DNA from: Parvibacter caecicola
Lineage (GTDB): Bacteria > Actinomycetota > Coriobacteriia > Coriobacteriales > Eggerthellaceae
Reading direction: 5' to 3'
Assembly (NCBI RefSeq): GCF_003725335.1
Contig: NZ_QIBY01000012.1
Location: 1-64,000, forward strand
DNA length: 64,000 bases
Part shown: in pieces, positions 8,783 to 17,400 of the stretch
Layout of the letters: each line of letters begins with the position of its first letter
Numbering within the stretch: position 1 is the stretch's first letter
The notes under the pieces: model-generated
Told to the model about the DNA's origin: nothing
Database searches by the model: none
What the model saw: only the letters and a program-made list of their open reading frames with translations
Program-made: the position numbers and the translations under genes

Positions 8783-9736
8783 ATGAAAACGCGTAGCGGT
8801 CTTGTTATGTATGGCGGCCTACCCGATGAAGCCGAGGCGTTCGAGCGAGCCTTCAGCAACGAGCGTCTACCTATTCGCTTCGTAGAAGACGAGTTCGCGC
8901 CGGATTTGGCATGTTTCGCGAAAGACTTTGCGATTGTGAGCGTGAGCCATAGGGCCAATATCGGAAAGATGGAACTCTCGGCGCTCAAGGCGGCTGGCGT
9001 GGAATGCGTCATCACGCGCAGCGTAGGTACGGATCATATCGACATCCAGGAAGCGCGCCGGCTGAAGATATCCATCAAGACTTCCCCCTATTCTCCCGGC
9101 AGCGTCGCAGACTTCACCCTCATGCTGATGCTCATGGTCCTCCGGGGAGTTAAAGCGGGATTCCGCAACGCTCGCGAGACCTCGCAGGAGTCAGCCGTGT
9201 GCGGCAAGGAGCTCGGCGATATGACTGTCGGCGTGATCGGCCCAGGCCGAATAGGAAATGCCGTTTTGAAAAGACTCGAAGGCTTTGGCTGCTCTGTTCT
9301 GATATGCGATCGCGAGCAATCCAGCACCTCCGTTTCGCTCGAAGAGCTGCTCGCTTCAAGTGATGTGGTCACGCTGCATGTTCCCCTCACGGCAGAGACC
9401 CATCACTTGATCGGTCGCAAAGAAATGGACGCGATGAAACCCGGAGCGATTCTCGTCAACACGGGGCGCGGCGCACTCGTGGAAGCGGAGGCGCTTGTGG
9501 ACGCGATAAAGGAAAGACGACTCGGAGGAGCTGCCCTTGATGTGGTGGAGGGAGAAAACGATGACCCGTCCCAAAACAAGGAGATGCTGAGACATTTGGA
9601 GACATTGCGTGCGATGCCCAATGTCGTGATCACTCCCCATGTTGCCTACTTCACAGATCACGCAATGGAGGATATGGCGAGAAGCGCCCTAAGGGAATGT
9701 CGAGAGCATGGGAAAGAAGGAGGAAGAGATGAGTAA
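8783..9736 (+). CDS. vanH: D-lactate dehydrogenase VanH
   Basis: A 317-residue NAD-dependent D-2-hydroxyacid dehydrogenase. The Rossmann motif is GVIGPGRIGNAV, substrate Arg lies in ILVNTGRGALV, followed by ALDVVEGE and the catalytic His in ITPHVAYFT. It reduces pyruvate to D-lactate for the depsipeptide ligase downstream. A GGAAAC ribosome site precedes the ATG. Its stop overlaps the ligase start, indicating translational coupling. The presence of VanH, rather than a serine racemase, shows a D-Lac and not a D-Ser type of resistance. Confidence 0.94.
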   Translation: MKTRSGLVMYGGLPDEAEAFERAFSNERLPIRFVEDEFAPDLACFAKDFAIVSVSHRANIGKMELSALKAAGVECVITRSVGTDHIDIQEARRLKISIKTSPYSPGSVADFTLMLMLMVLRGVKAGFRNARETSQESAVCGKELGDMTVGVIGPGRIGNAVLKRLEGFGCSVLICDREQSSTSVSLEELLASSDVVTLHVPLTAETHHLIGRKEMDAMKPGAILVNTGRGALVEAEALVDAIKERRLGGAALDVVEGENDDPSQNKEMLRHLETLRAMPNVVITPHVAYFTDHAMEDMARSALRECREHGKEGGRDE

Positions 9737-10760
9737 GCTCAGGGTTTTGATACTGTTCGGAGGATGCTCTGATGAGCACGATGTGTCGGTCAAGTCTGCA
9801 ATGAACGTGGCAAAGAACATCGATACGGAGAAATACGAGCCGTTCTATGTTGGGATAACGAGAGACGGGGCATGGAAGCTTTGCGAGCGGCCTTGTCTAG
9901 GTTGGGAGGAACAGCGCTTGAGGGCTGTGGCCCTCTCGCCGGATAAGCACACGCGCGGCCTGCTGATTGCCGATAGGCGACAATGCATCATACAAAACAT
10001 AGATGTCGCGTTTCCTGTCATGCACGGCAGATACGGCGAGGACGGCGCCGTTCAGGGCTTGTTCGAACTGGCCGGGATTCCCTATGTCGGTTGCGGCATC
10101 GCCTCATCAGCGATTTGCCTGGATAAGGCCCTCACCTATGCAGTTGCTTCGGAAGCGGGAGTTGCGGTGCCGGAGCATGTGATCTGTGGTGCCGAAAGCC
10201 CCACGGCTCCAATGGATTTGCCCGTATTCGTTAAGCCGGCACGATCGGGATCATCTTTCGGGGTAAGCAAGGTCGAGCAGGATGGTGACTTCCGAAAAGC
10301 CGTAGAAGCTGCCGCAGCCTTCGACGAAAAAGTTCTCGTGGAAAGGGAAGTTCGCGGGAGTGAGGTTGGCTGCGCAGTGTTGGGCACAGGCTCTGATCTG
10401 GTCGTAGGAGAGCTCGATCAGATAGTTCTCAGTCACGGGTTCTTTCGCATCCATCAAGAGAGCGACCCCGAGAGCGGGTCTGAAAACTCGGAGATCAGAG
10501 TTCCCGCAGAAATTGCACCGGAGGACCATGACCGCGTGATAGAGGTCGCAACAAGCACGTTTCGTGCGCTCGGCTGTCAGGGCTTGGCGCGTGTGGACAT
10601 GTTTCTCTGCGATGACGGACGCGTTGTCCTCAACGAGGTGAACACCATGCCCGGCCTCACATCATACAGTCGCTATCCGCGCATGATGGAGGCGGCAGGC
10701 GTGTCGCTAGCCAATCTAATCGATTGCCTCATCAATTTGGCGCTAAAACGAGGTGCATGA
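9729..10760 (+). CDS. van ligase: D-alanine--D-lactate ligase (VanA/B/D-type)
   Basis: A 343-residue ATP-grasp ligase; ATG at 9729 has GAAGGAGG upstream and overlaps the vanH stop. Family motifs: FPVMHGRYGEDGAVQGLFEL, GIPYVGCGIASSAICLDK, the lactate-specific omega-loop FRIHQE whose His replaces the Tyr of ordinary Ddl enzymes, GLARVDMF, and NEVNTMPGLTSYSRYPRMM. These place it with the D-Lac ligases (VanA, B, D, F, M). It joins D-Ala to D-Lac so that precursors end in a depsipeptide with low vancomycin affinity. The exact van type needs an alignment I cannot run. Confidence 0.93.
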   Translation: MSKLRVLILFGGCSDEHDVSVKSAMNVAKNIDTEKYEPFYVGITRDGAWKLCERPCLGWEEQRLRAVALSPDKHTRGLLIADRRQCIIQNIDVAFPVMHGRYGEDGAVQGLFELAGIPYVGCGIASSAICLDKALTYAVASEAGVAVPEHVICGAESPTAPMDLPVFVKPARSGSSFGVSKVEQDGDFRKAVEAAAAFDEKVLVEREVRGSEVGCAVLGTGSDLVVGELDQIVLSHGFFRIHQESDPESGSENSEIRVPAEIAPEDHDRVIEVATSTFRALGCQGLARVDMFLCDDGRVVLNEVNTMPGLTSYSRYPRMMEAAGVSLANLIDCLINLALKRGA

Positions 10761-11371
10761 ACATGAATCGCGACTTCGTGTATATAGACGAATGTGTTTC
10801 TGGAATCCGTTGGGATGCGAAATATGCTACTTGGGATAACTTCATCGGGTGCCCTGTGGATGGCTACGACGTTAATCGTATTGTGGGAACGCGCCAGCTT
10901 GCGGAAGGTTTGCGCCGGGCCCAAAGAGTTGCTGGAGAGCTCGGCTTTGGCCTGCTTCTCTGGGATGGATATAGACCGCAGATTGCCGTTGACTGCTTTC
11001 TCCGATGGGCGTCTAGTCCCGAAGACGGGCTGACGAAAGACAAGCACTATCCGAACATTGAGAAGGCCGAGATCGTGGAGCAGGGCTACGTGGCGAGGCG
11101 TTCGGGGCATAGCAGGGGCGGAACGATCGATCTCACTCTGTTCAGTCTTGAGACCGGCATGTTGGTGGATATGGGGGGCCGCTTCGACTATATGGACGTA
11201 AGTTCGCATCATGGCGCTGCCGGAATCATCGCGGCCGAATCCAGAAACCGCGACGACCTTAGGTTGATCATGGAGAGGAGCGGTTTTTTGCCGTATGAGC
11301 TCGAATGGTGGCACTATACCTTGTTGGATGAGCCCTATCCGGACACTTATTTCGACTTTCGTATTGCGTGA
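10757..11371 (+). CDS. vanX: D-Ala-D-Ala dipeptidase VanX
   Basis: A 204-residue zinc dipeptidase whose ATG overlaps the ligase stop (ATGA). Zinc ligands are visible in SGHSRGGTIDLTL (His and Asp) and EWWHYTL (catalytic Glu and third ligand His), and an active-site Arg in DGYRP. Length matches VanX (about 202). It destroys normal D-Ala-D-Ala in the cytoplasm so that only D-Ala-D-Lac reaches the wall. No vanW, vanZ or other accessory gene follows; the sensor kinase gene faces it with only 11 bp between the stops. Confidence 0.95.
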   Translation: MNMNRDFVYIDECVSGIRWDAKYATWDNFIGCPVDGYDVNRIVGTRQLAEGLRRAQRVAGELGFGLLLWDGYRPQIAVDCFLRWASSPEDGLTKDKHYPNIEKAEIVEQGYVARRSGHSRGGTIDLTLFSLETGMLVDMGGRFDYMDVSSHHGAAGIIAAESRNRDDLRLIMERSGFLPYELEWWHYTLLDEPYPDTYFDFRIA

Positions 11372-11382
11372 GCTCGCAAGCG

Positions 11383-12915
11383 TTACTCGTTGATGGGTAG
11401 CTCGACGACGAAGGAGGTTGTGCCATGCTCGCTTACCGCGCTGATGGCGCCTTTGTGGGCAAGCACGATCTCCTTCGCGATTGCGAGGCCAAGACCAGCG
11501 CCGCCCGCTTTTGTGTTTCGAGCATCATCATCCCGGTAGAATTTCTCGAATATCCTTTCGATGTTCTCCGTCGGGATTTCGCTGCCCTGATTCGTTATGG
11601 TGATCACCCAATGCTCTTGGGTGCTGCGAGCAGCTATCGTGAGCTTTGTGCCGCTCGCCGCATATGCCAAAGCATTCTTGAGGATATTGCCTAGAGCCCG
11701 AGCGAGCTTTTCTCCGTCAACGCAGAACTTGCCTTCTTCTGGAGCCGTGACGACAATTTGGACGTTGCTCTCCTTGGCCTGAGGGTAAAACTCATCAGCA
11801 AGCTGTTGGAGGAGGAACATAACGCCAACCTGCGACCGTTCAATAGAGATCGATTGTGCATTGAATCGGGTGATGTCAAAAAACTCATCGACCAAAAGCT
11901 GAAGGCTGTCTGCCTTTTGGGAGGCCAGGTAGACGAACCGTTGCAAGTCCTTCGGCATGCGCTCGTCCCCGTTCACCATAGACAGAAACCCGATAACCGA
12001 GGTAAGAGGCGTGCGTATGTCGTGCGCTAAATAGGCTACGAGCTCGTTATTCCGTTTCTGCGCAGCTTCCGCAGCTCTTTCGCTTGCCGCCGATTCTTCT
12101 CGTATATGGTTGAGTTCGTCTTGCGCAATCGAGAGGTCTTTCGTGAGCCTAATCGGCTTGAGCTTATCGGTTATCAGGCTGACAACCGCCGAAGACAGCT
12201 CATCAAAGTAGCTTAGCGCTCGCCTCACTTCCATAAGGGAAATCACTAGGCATCCGAGCAGATACAAGAGGATCGCACAAGGAATCTTGAGCGTTCTTGC
12301 GGTGTTGTAGAAAGTAGTGTTGCGGAGGATGAAGGGGTGAAACGGAGTCTCTTCCTTGGTGCTCAGTTGCTCCCATTTCCAATCCCCGCCCCTATCTTCG
12401 ATGGCCTGTGCCTCCCTGGTCGCCATGGAGTAGGCCAAATACATCGGCGTAAGCTCTATCACGGTTGTCTCGTAAGCGTTTGAACCAAACCCCATCGAAC
12501 TCAAGCGAACTTCACCTACGAGGTTGTTGGGGTATTGGTCGTCGATAGAGAATTCCAGATCCGCGTCTCTTTCCCGTTGAGGGTCATCTGTCTGAATGCC
12601 AGCTTCGCTCAGCAACTCTTGGTATTCTGGCGCGGCCCACAGAAGCGTGTAGCGCGTTCCATTGTCTTTGTACGATTCGAGCAGGTCAATCAGGAGTTCT
12701 TCGGTCGAAAACTCTTCAAGATAATTTGCAGGATCGATGTACACGTCATCACTGGTGGTTTCAAATATCCAGTCCGCGATCTTGGGGACGATTGTGATGT
12801 TCAAAATCACCATTGCTGAGCAGAACACAGCCGTATACGCCAGCAGCGTTAATAGAAAATGCACGGTATACCGCCGCCTGAGCGCTCGGGACTGGGCGCT
12901 TTTGTTAGGCTTCAT
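11383..12915 (-). CDS. vanS: VanS-type sensor histidine kinase with enlarged sensor domain
   Basis: A 510-residue kinase. TM1 about residues 18-42, TM2 about 212-233, with some 165 residues outside the membrane between them, then a coiled stretch, H-box AYLAHDIRTPLTSVIGFL, N-box LGNILKNALAY and G-boxes (GAGLGLAIAKEI). The AHDIRTPLTS box matches VanS_B/D-like sensors. Family members are usually about 380-450 residues, so the extra length lies in the outside domain. Its start overlaps the end of vanR by 11 bp. It should phosphorylate VanR in response to glycopeptide or wall damage. Confidence 0.88.
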   Translation of the reverse strand: MKPNKSAQSRALRRRYTVHFLLTLLAYTAVFCSAMVILNITIVPKIADWIFETTSDDVYIDPANYLEEFSTEELLIDLLESYKDNGTRYTLLWAAPEYQELLSEAGIQTDDPQRERDADLEFSIDDQYPNNLVGEVRLSSMGFGSNAYETTVIELTPMYLAYSMATREAQAIEDRGGDWKWEQLSTKEETPFHPFILRNTTFYNTARTLKIPCAILLYLLGCLVISLMEVRRALSYFDELSSAVVSLITDKLKPIRLTKDLSIAQDELNHIREESAASERAAEAAQKRNNELVAYLAHDIRTPLTSVIGFLSMVNGDERMPKDLQRFVYLASQKADSLQLLVDEFFDITRFNAQSISIERSQVGVMFLLQQLADEFYPQAKESNVQIVVTAPEEGKFCVDGEKLARALGNILKNALAYAASGTKLTIAARSTQEHWVITITNQGSEIPTENIERIFEKFYRDDDARNTKAGGAGLGLAIAKEIVLAHKGAISAVSEHGTTSFVVELPINE

Positions 12916-13663
12916 CGGGATCCGCTTCGCTTGAAGGCGTTTCCTGATGAGGTGCGGTAGAAACGATCAGTTTGTAGCCGACGCCCCATACAGTTTTGAT
13001 GTACTCACGCGATGAGTCGATCTCGGATAGCTTTTCCCTCAGGTGGCGAATGTGCACCATTACGGAATTGGCCCCCGAAGAGTCGTACCTCTCCTTCCAG
13101 ACGCTCTCAAAGATTTCCTCGCCCGAAATAGGCTCACCCGCCCGCCTTACGAGAAGTTCAAGGACGCCAAACTCTTTCGGTGTCAGCGTTAGCTGCTCTC
13201 CGAGAAGGAATGCCTCGTGACTCCTTCGATTGATTTCGATGTCTGACTTGCGGCAAAGCGCTCTGGGTGTTCCGGAGTTGTAATCGACTCTCCGGAGGTG
13301 TGCTTTTACGCGCGCTACAAGTTCACGGGGCTTGAAGGGCTTGGTGATGTAGTCATCGGCGCCGAGCGTAAGACCGGCCACTTGGTCGGTTTCGCCGTCC
13401 TTCGCTGAAAGGAACAGGATTGGCGCGGTGGTGATCATTCTCATCTTCGAGCAGAGCTCGAAGCCATTCATCTCCGGCATCATGAGGTCAACGATGGCGA
13501 GGTCGAACCCTTCTTGCGAACACGCCAGAAGCGCTTCGAGAGGCTTCGTGAACGGAAGCACCTGGAACCCTTCGCAGGAGAGGAGCGATGTCAGCAACTC
13601 GACAATTGCCTTCTCGTCATCCACCACAAGGATTCGCGCGTCTGTGCCATCTGCATCTCTCAA
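12905..13663 (-). CDS. vanR: VanR-type OmpR-family response regulator
   Basis: A 252-residue protein. Receiver domain at 10-125 with acidic DDEK, phospho-acceptor Asp in LAIVDLMMPEMNGFEL, and Lys in ITKPFKPREL; then a winged-helix OmpR/PhoB domain with LTPKEFGVLELLVRRAGEPI, RKSDIEIN and YIKTVWGVGYKL. The C-terminal tail is about 20 residues longer than usual. First gene of a vanR-vanS operon that faces the structural van genes, unlike the usual same-strand upstream position. Activation of the vanY promoter is inferred. Confidence 0.9.
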   Translation of the reverse strand: MRDADGTDARILVVDDEKAIVELLTSLLSCEGFQVLPFTKPLEALLACSQEGFDLAIVDLMMPEMNGFELCSKMRMITTAPILFLSAKDGETDQVAGLTLGADDYITKPFKPRELVARVKAHLRRVDYNSGTPRALCRKSDIEINRRSHEAFLLGEQLTLTPKEFGVLELLVRRAGEPISGEEIFESVWKERYDSSGANSVMVHIRHLREKLSEIDSSREYIKTVWGVGYKLIVSTAPHQETPSSEADPDEA

Positions 13664-13764
13664 GATGGAAATCCCTCTCTGCTCAGCTTAGATACATTCT
13701 AATATCTGTTGTTTTCGCTTGCGTCCCAACTGAGGGTAAGTAAGAAAAACATAAGGTCTTGCAA

Positions 13765-13935
13765 ATGCAAATGAAAGGAAACGTCAAGAGACAGAAAACC
13801 CGTGGCAGTTCTAGCATCGAAGATAGCGTGATTCTCTTCGAGGTAGACGCAAGGCATTTGAACGGGTCGAGTCTTCGCGCGATCGAGAGGGAGCGCTTGC
13901 GGCAAAGCCACGGAATGGCTCTTCTGGAGTCCTAA
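13765..13935 (+). CDS. Possible small ORF (56 codons)
   Basis: Reads MQMKGNVKRQKTRGSSS, then IEDSVILFEVDARHL, ending ALLES. The composition looks protein-like (basic start, hydrophobic strand, charged helix) but there is only a weak AAGG upstream. No family recognised. It lies in the 400-bp gap between vanR and the HTH gene, where nothing else is evident. Confidence 0.3.
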   Translation: MQMKGNVKRQKTRGSSSIEDSVILFEVDARHLNGSSLRAIERERLRQSHGMALLES

Positions 13936-14061
13936 TTTAGGAACGCATCGACCTGTTTTAGGACAACAGGGTTTCTGGAAATGGGTTCCTCGCTTAGCCT
14001 CACAAACAGTACGAAAGTCAGACAATGCGAGCATGTAGCAAACGGCAGGCGAAACTAGAGG

Positions 14062-14379
14062 ATGGACCACGCAAAACTAGTTGCAATACGAATGGAGGCG
14101 GTGCGAGAAGCATGCGGCATCAGCGTCGCAGAACTCGCACGGCGATCCTCCATCGATCGAAAACGACTGTGGTACATTCTCGACGGGCAGCGTCAGATGA
14201 GGGCAGATGAGTTCATACGGCTCTGCGTCGTCATGAATGTAGACATGGGATTCTTCCTCACCAGCGAAATGAGGGAAGAGCTCTCTTACCGCCGCAAGAA
14301 AGTTATCGAAGACTACGGGAGTGGACTTTGCGGTCTGCTTCCTCAATCTAGAAGAGGGGAAGAACTCTGCACCCGCTAA
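14062..14379 (+). CDS. Small Cro/CI-type HTH regulator (paralogue 1)
   Basis: A 105-residue protein. Residues 15-65 form an XRE-type helix-turn-helix: ISVAELARRSSIDRKRLWYI followed by LDGQRQMRADEFIRLCVV. The remaining 40 residues are a charged tail. Two other genes in the ICE (28329-28622 and 31574-31843, minus strand) share the VAEL-RR, KKRLWY, DGQR-MR and DEF-LC motifs. It stands just ahead of the conjugation operon in the same direction, so it may be the switch for transfer genes; that is inference. Confidence 0.75.
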   Translation: MDHAKLVAIRMEAVREACGISVAELARRSSIDRKRLWYILDGQRQMRADEFIRLCVVMNVDMGFFLTSEMREELSYRRKKVIEDYGSGLCGLLPQSRRGEELCTR

Positions 14380-14524
14380 GCGCATACAAGGGGACGACCC
14401 ATCGTGATGCTGCGTATCAGAGCGCGGCTTCGCTGTGCATTGCCCCCATCTCCACCCTCGCGCCATCGCCATCCCCACAGCTGATCGGAAGCAATCACTT
14501 GATTCGATAGCCGTGCGGGAGGCC

Positions 14525-14544
14525 CCTTCCCGCATTCGGGAAGG
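14525..14544 (+). promoter_or_regulatory. Hairpin before first conjugation gene
   Basis: CCTTCCCG/CGGGAAGG inverted repeat with a four-base loop, ending about a dozen bases ahead of the ATG at 14557 and partly covering the GGAAGG ribosome site. It may modulate entry into the transfer operon. The rest of 14380-14556 shows nothing I can name. Confidence 0.35.
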
Positions 14545-14556
14545 AAGGCTCAGGAC

Positions 14557-15138
14557 ATGGCGAGCGACTACGGCGACGAGGCCGGAAGCAAGATGATAGA
14601 CGACTTCATGCGCTTCGGCGAGCGCATGGGGGAGCGGGCGATGTATGCCCGGGCGGCGCAGATGCAGAGGGCGTTCCAGAACGCCACCCGCTCCGCGCAG
14701 GAACTGACGGGCGATCGTATGCCCGAAGGCGACGCCCCCGAATGGGCAAAGCTCGACATGCAGGAGTTCCAGGGAATCGAGGACTATGGCGCGATCAAGG
14801 GAATCATCGAGGACAGGCTCGCCGCGCACAGCGTCAGCTCGGCCTGGTTCCCCGACCCGGAGACCGGCAAGGAATACCTCCTGTTCCGCATCGCGGACGC
14901 GAAGGAAGTGTGGCAGTCGTTCGACGAGCTCTCGCGCGAGACCGACGACGCCTGCGCTAAAGCTGCCGAGAAGATCAGAGAGCAGCACGAGAAGGAGCCT
15001 TCCCGCGACCGCGACGACCGCACGCTCGACGAGCGAGCCGAGGATGCGCGAGAGGCATCGGCGGCCCTTGAGGCCGAGAGGTCCACCACCAAGGCTCTCT
15101 CGAAAGAACCCCGCTTCCAGGAGATGCGGGCGAAGTGA
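14557..15138 (+). CDS. Conjugation accessory protein ahead of the coupling ATPase
   Basis: A 193-residue, soluble, charged protein. Residues 1-60 are helical with many Arg/Met; the middle (about 80-125) has alternating sheet-like sequence ending YLLFRIADAKEVW; the C-terminal 60 residues are a highly charged coiled-coil-like tail (EKIREQHEKEPSRDRDDRTL). Its stop overlaps the start of the VirD4-type ATPase. In Gram-positive conjugation loci this slot is held by PcfB/DUF3801-type substrate adaptors, which is the likely role, but I cannot confirm the family. Confidence 0.7.
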   Translation: MASDYGDEAGSKMIDDFMRFGERMGERAMYARAAQMQRAFQNATRSAQELTGDRMPEGDAPEWAKLDMQEFQGIEDYGAIKGIIEDRLAAHSVSSAWFPDPETGKEYLLFRIADAKEVWQSFDELSRETDDACAKAAEKIREQHEKEPSRDRDDRTLDERAEDAREASAALEAERSTTKALSKEPRFQEMRAK

Positions 15139-16985
15139 CAGCGGTAGGCATCATCTGGGCGGCGGCCCTCTCGGTCATATCCTTCCTCGCTGCGAACGCA
15201 TACACCGCCTGCCTACTGTCGCTTCCCGGCAACCCCATCTCTAACCTAACCGCAGCGTTTTCCCATCTTCCCTCCTATCTCATAGGCCACGGCCCCCTCT
15301 CGCTCGAGGCTGCCGCGCTCGCGACGGGGCTTGTGGCCGCCTGTTCTGTCTGGTGCGCTTGGGCGTGGTCCCTCACCCACGGGACCGCCCAGCGCCAAGG
15401 CGAAGAGCACGGATCCGCCTGCTGGGGCACCGTGCGAGGCGGCCGTAGATTCATGAACACCGAGGATACCTTCGACAACATCATCCTCACGGAGCACTTC
15501 GGGATGGCCATGAGCCGACCCGATCACGACCGTAGGTACGAGCGAAACCGAAACGTGCTTGTCGTGGGCGGCTCCGGCTCTGGCAAGACGCGCGGGTTCT
15601 TCGAGCCCAACGTCATGCAGATGTCGGCGAACTACCTCATCACCGACCCCAAGGGAGAGTCGCTTCCGCGCCTGGGCCACATGCTCGATCGGTCAGGCTA
15701 CAATGTGCTCTCCTTCAACACCGTGGACTTCTCGAAGTCCCTCCACTACAACCCCATCGCGTACATCCGGGACGAGGCGGACATCCTTGAGTTCGTCACC
15801 TGCCTCATCGACAACACCACGGGCGACAGGGAGCACGCGGGCGATCCCTTCTGGGAGAACGCCGAGCGGCTGCTCTATGTGGCGCTTATCGGATACCTCG
15901 TCTATCACTGCCCGCCCGAGGACCGGTCTCTGTCGGGACTCGTGACGCTGCTCTCGCTCGCGAAGGCCAAGGAGTCCGACGAGGACTACAGAAGCCCGCT
16001 CGACCTCCTCTTCGAGGAGGTGGAGACGGGCATGCGCTACGTGAAGGCGGCCGGCGCGCAAGAGGAGCCCTTCGACCCCACGCGTCGCGTGTCGTACCGA
16101 CCCGATGCGGGAGCTCACAGGTGGGTGCGCGTGTCCGAGCCGACCCCCGTGGACGCCGACTTCTGCCTTCTGCACTACAAGATGTTCAAGGACGCTGCAG
16201 GTAAGACCCTGAAATCGATCCTCGTGTCCTGCAACACGCGCATGGAGCCCTTCGCCATACCGCAGGTGCGCGAGCTTGTGAGCTACGACGAGATGGAGCT
16301 GGATCGCCTCGGCGACGAGGGTGAGCGCCGCGCCGTCTTCGCGGTCATGTCGGACACCTCCTCTCTCTACTCTTTCCTCTTCGCCATCATGATGTGGCAG
16401 GCCATGAACATCCTGTGCAAGCGCGCCATCAAGCGCTATGGCGGGGCGCTGCCTGTGCCCGTGGTGATGCTCATGGACGAGTTCGCCAACATCGGGCGGC
16501 TCCCCGACGTGGAGAAGATGGTGGCCGTGGTGCGAAGCCGCAACATCTCGATGGCATTCGGTCTCCAATCCCTCTCCCAGCTGAAGTCCGCCTACAAGGA
16601 CGACGCGGCCACGATCATCGACTGCTGCGACACGACGCTGTTCTTAGGCGGCAAGTCCACCGACACGGTGAAGGAGATCGCCGAATCCATCGGCAAGGAG
16701 ACCGTCGCCACGATCACCTGGAACGAGAGCCGTGGGCAGTCCTCCTCATCGACGCGCAACTGGAACACCATCGAGCGCGACCTCATGCAGCCCGCCGAGG
16801 TGGCGAAGCTGCCGCGCGACGAGGCCATCGTGCTCATAGCGGGCACGGACCCCCTCAAGGACAAGAAGTACGACATCACCGCCCACCCCAGGTGGCACTC
16901 GGTCTACCCGGGGCACGAGGGCGCGGCATTCGACCGCCCCTTCGACTTCGCGGAGTACGCAGAAAGGAGGATGCAGGAGAGGTGA
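15135..16985 (+). CDS. VirD4/TraG-type coupling ATPase
   Basis: A 616-residue type IV coupling protein beginning at a GTG overlapping the previous stop. Two N-terminal membrane segments (about 8-28 and 52-76), Walker A GGSGSGKTRGFF, Walker B VVMLMDEFANIG, and the VirD4-like LTDPKGE-type segment (ITDPKGESLPRLG). It docks the relaxosome at the membrane channel and pumps DNA. Followed by a 190-bp leader before the pilin-like gene. Confidence 0.93.
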   Translation: MTAVGIIWAAALSVISFLAANAYTACLLSLPGNPISNLTAAFSHLPSYLIGHGPLSLEAAALATGLVAACSVWCAWAWSLTHGTAQRQGEEHGSACWGTVRGGRRFMNTEDTFDNIILTEHFGMAMSRPDHDRRYERNRNVLVVGGSGSGKTRGFFEPNVMQMSANYLITDPKGESLPRLGHMLDRSGYNVLSFNTVDFSKSLHYNPIAYIRDEADILEFVTCLIDNTTGDREHAGDPFWENAERLLYVALIGYLVYHCPPEDRSLSGLVTLLSLAKAKESDEDYRSPLDLLFEEVETGMRYVKAAGAQEEPFDPTRRVSYRPDAGAHRWVRVSEPTPVDADFCLLHYKMFKDAAGKTLKSILVSCNTRMEPFAIPQVRELVSYDEMELDRLGDEGERRAVFAVMSDTSSLYSFLFAIMMWQAMNILCKRAIKRYGGALPVPVVMLMDEFANIGRLPDVEKMVAVVRSRNISMAFGLQSLSQLKSAYKDDAATIIDCCDTTLFLGGKSTDTVKEIAESIGKETVATITWNESRGQSSSSTRNWNTIERDLMQPAEVAKLPRDEAIVLIAGTDPLKDKKYDITAHPRWHSVYPGHEGAAFDRPFDFAEYAERRMQER

Positions 16986-17060
16986 TGGTGCGGCGGCCGC
17001 ACCCTACGGTGCCGAGGATCGCCCTCCGGGCTTCCCAACCCGAAGCGCGTTGGCCGCCGC

Positions 17061-17165
17061 GATGCAAAGGAGACGGGGCGCGACCCGTCCCCGGCAAAGA
17101 TTCTAAACGACAGCGCGGCCCTTCCCAGGGTCTATTCCCGGCCGCGCGGCAAGATGCAAAGGAGA
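17061..17165 (+). repeat. Structured leader with repeated GATGCAAAGGAGA (copies 1 and 2)
   Basis: Within the 190-bp gap before the Maff2-like gene. GATGCAAAGGAGA occurs at 17061-17073 and 17153-17165. Between them lie an ACGGG/CCCGT hairpin (17073-17088) and a perfect GCGCGGCC/GGCCGCGC hairpin (17113-17147). The second motif contains the AAAGGAG ribosome site for the gene at 17176. The same hairpin-plus-motif arrangement recurs at 23816-23866. Confidence 0.6.
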
Positions 17166-17175
17166 AACAGACCCC

Positions 17176-17391
17176 ATGTTGGCAAACATCATCAACCTCG
17201 TCTCGGGATGCGTGACGTTCCTGGGCGGCTTCCTCGTCGTCTGGGGCGCGGTGTCGCTGGGCCTCGCCATCCGCGAGCAGCAGGGCGGCGCGCAGATCGC
17301 GAGCGCCATCTCGACCATCGCAGGCGGCGGCATCATCATCGCGGCCGCCGTGTACTTCGGAATGCTCGACACGAGCTGGCTCCCGGCATAA
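17176..17391 (+). CDS. Maff2/VirB2-like small membrane protein
   Basis: A 71-residue protein with two hydrophobic segments (about 5-30 and 43-64) separated by a polar turn (REQQGGAQ). This matches the Maff2 family of conjugation proteins that sit before PrgI and VirB4 in Gram-positive ICEs and probably correspond to VirB2-type pilin or channel subunits. Strong AAAGGAG ribosome site in a structured leader. Next gene starts 9 bp later. Confidence 0.8.
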   Translation: MLANIINLVSGCVTFLGGFLVVWGAVSLGLAIREQQGGAQIASAISTIAGGGIIIAAAVYFGMLDTSWLPA

Positions 17392-17400
17392 GGGGCGGCC

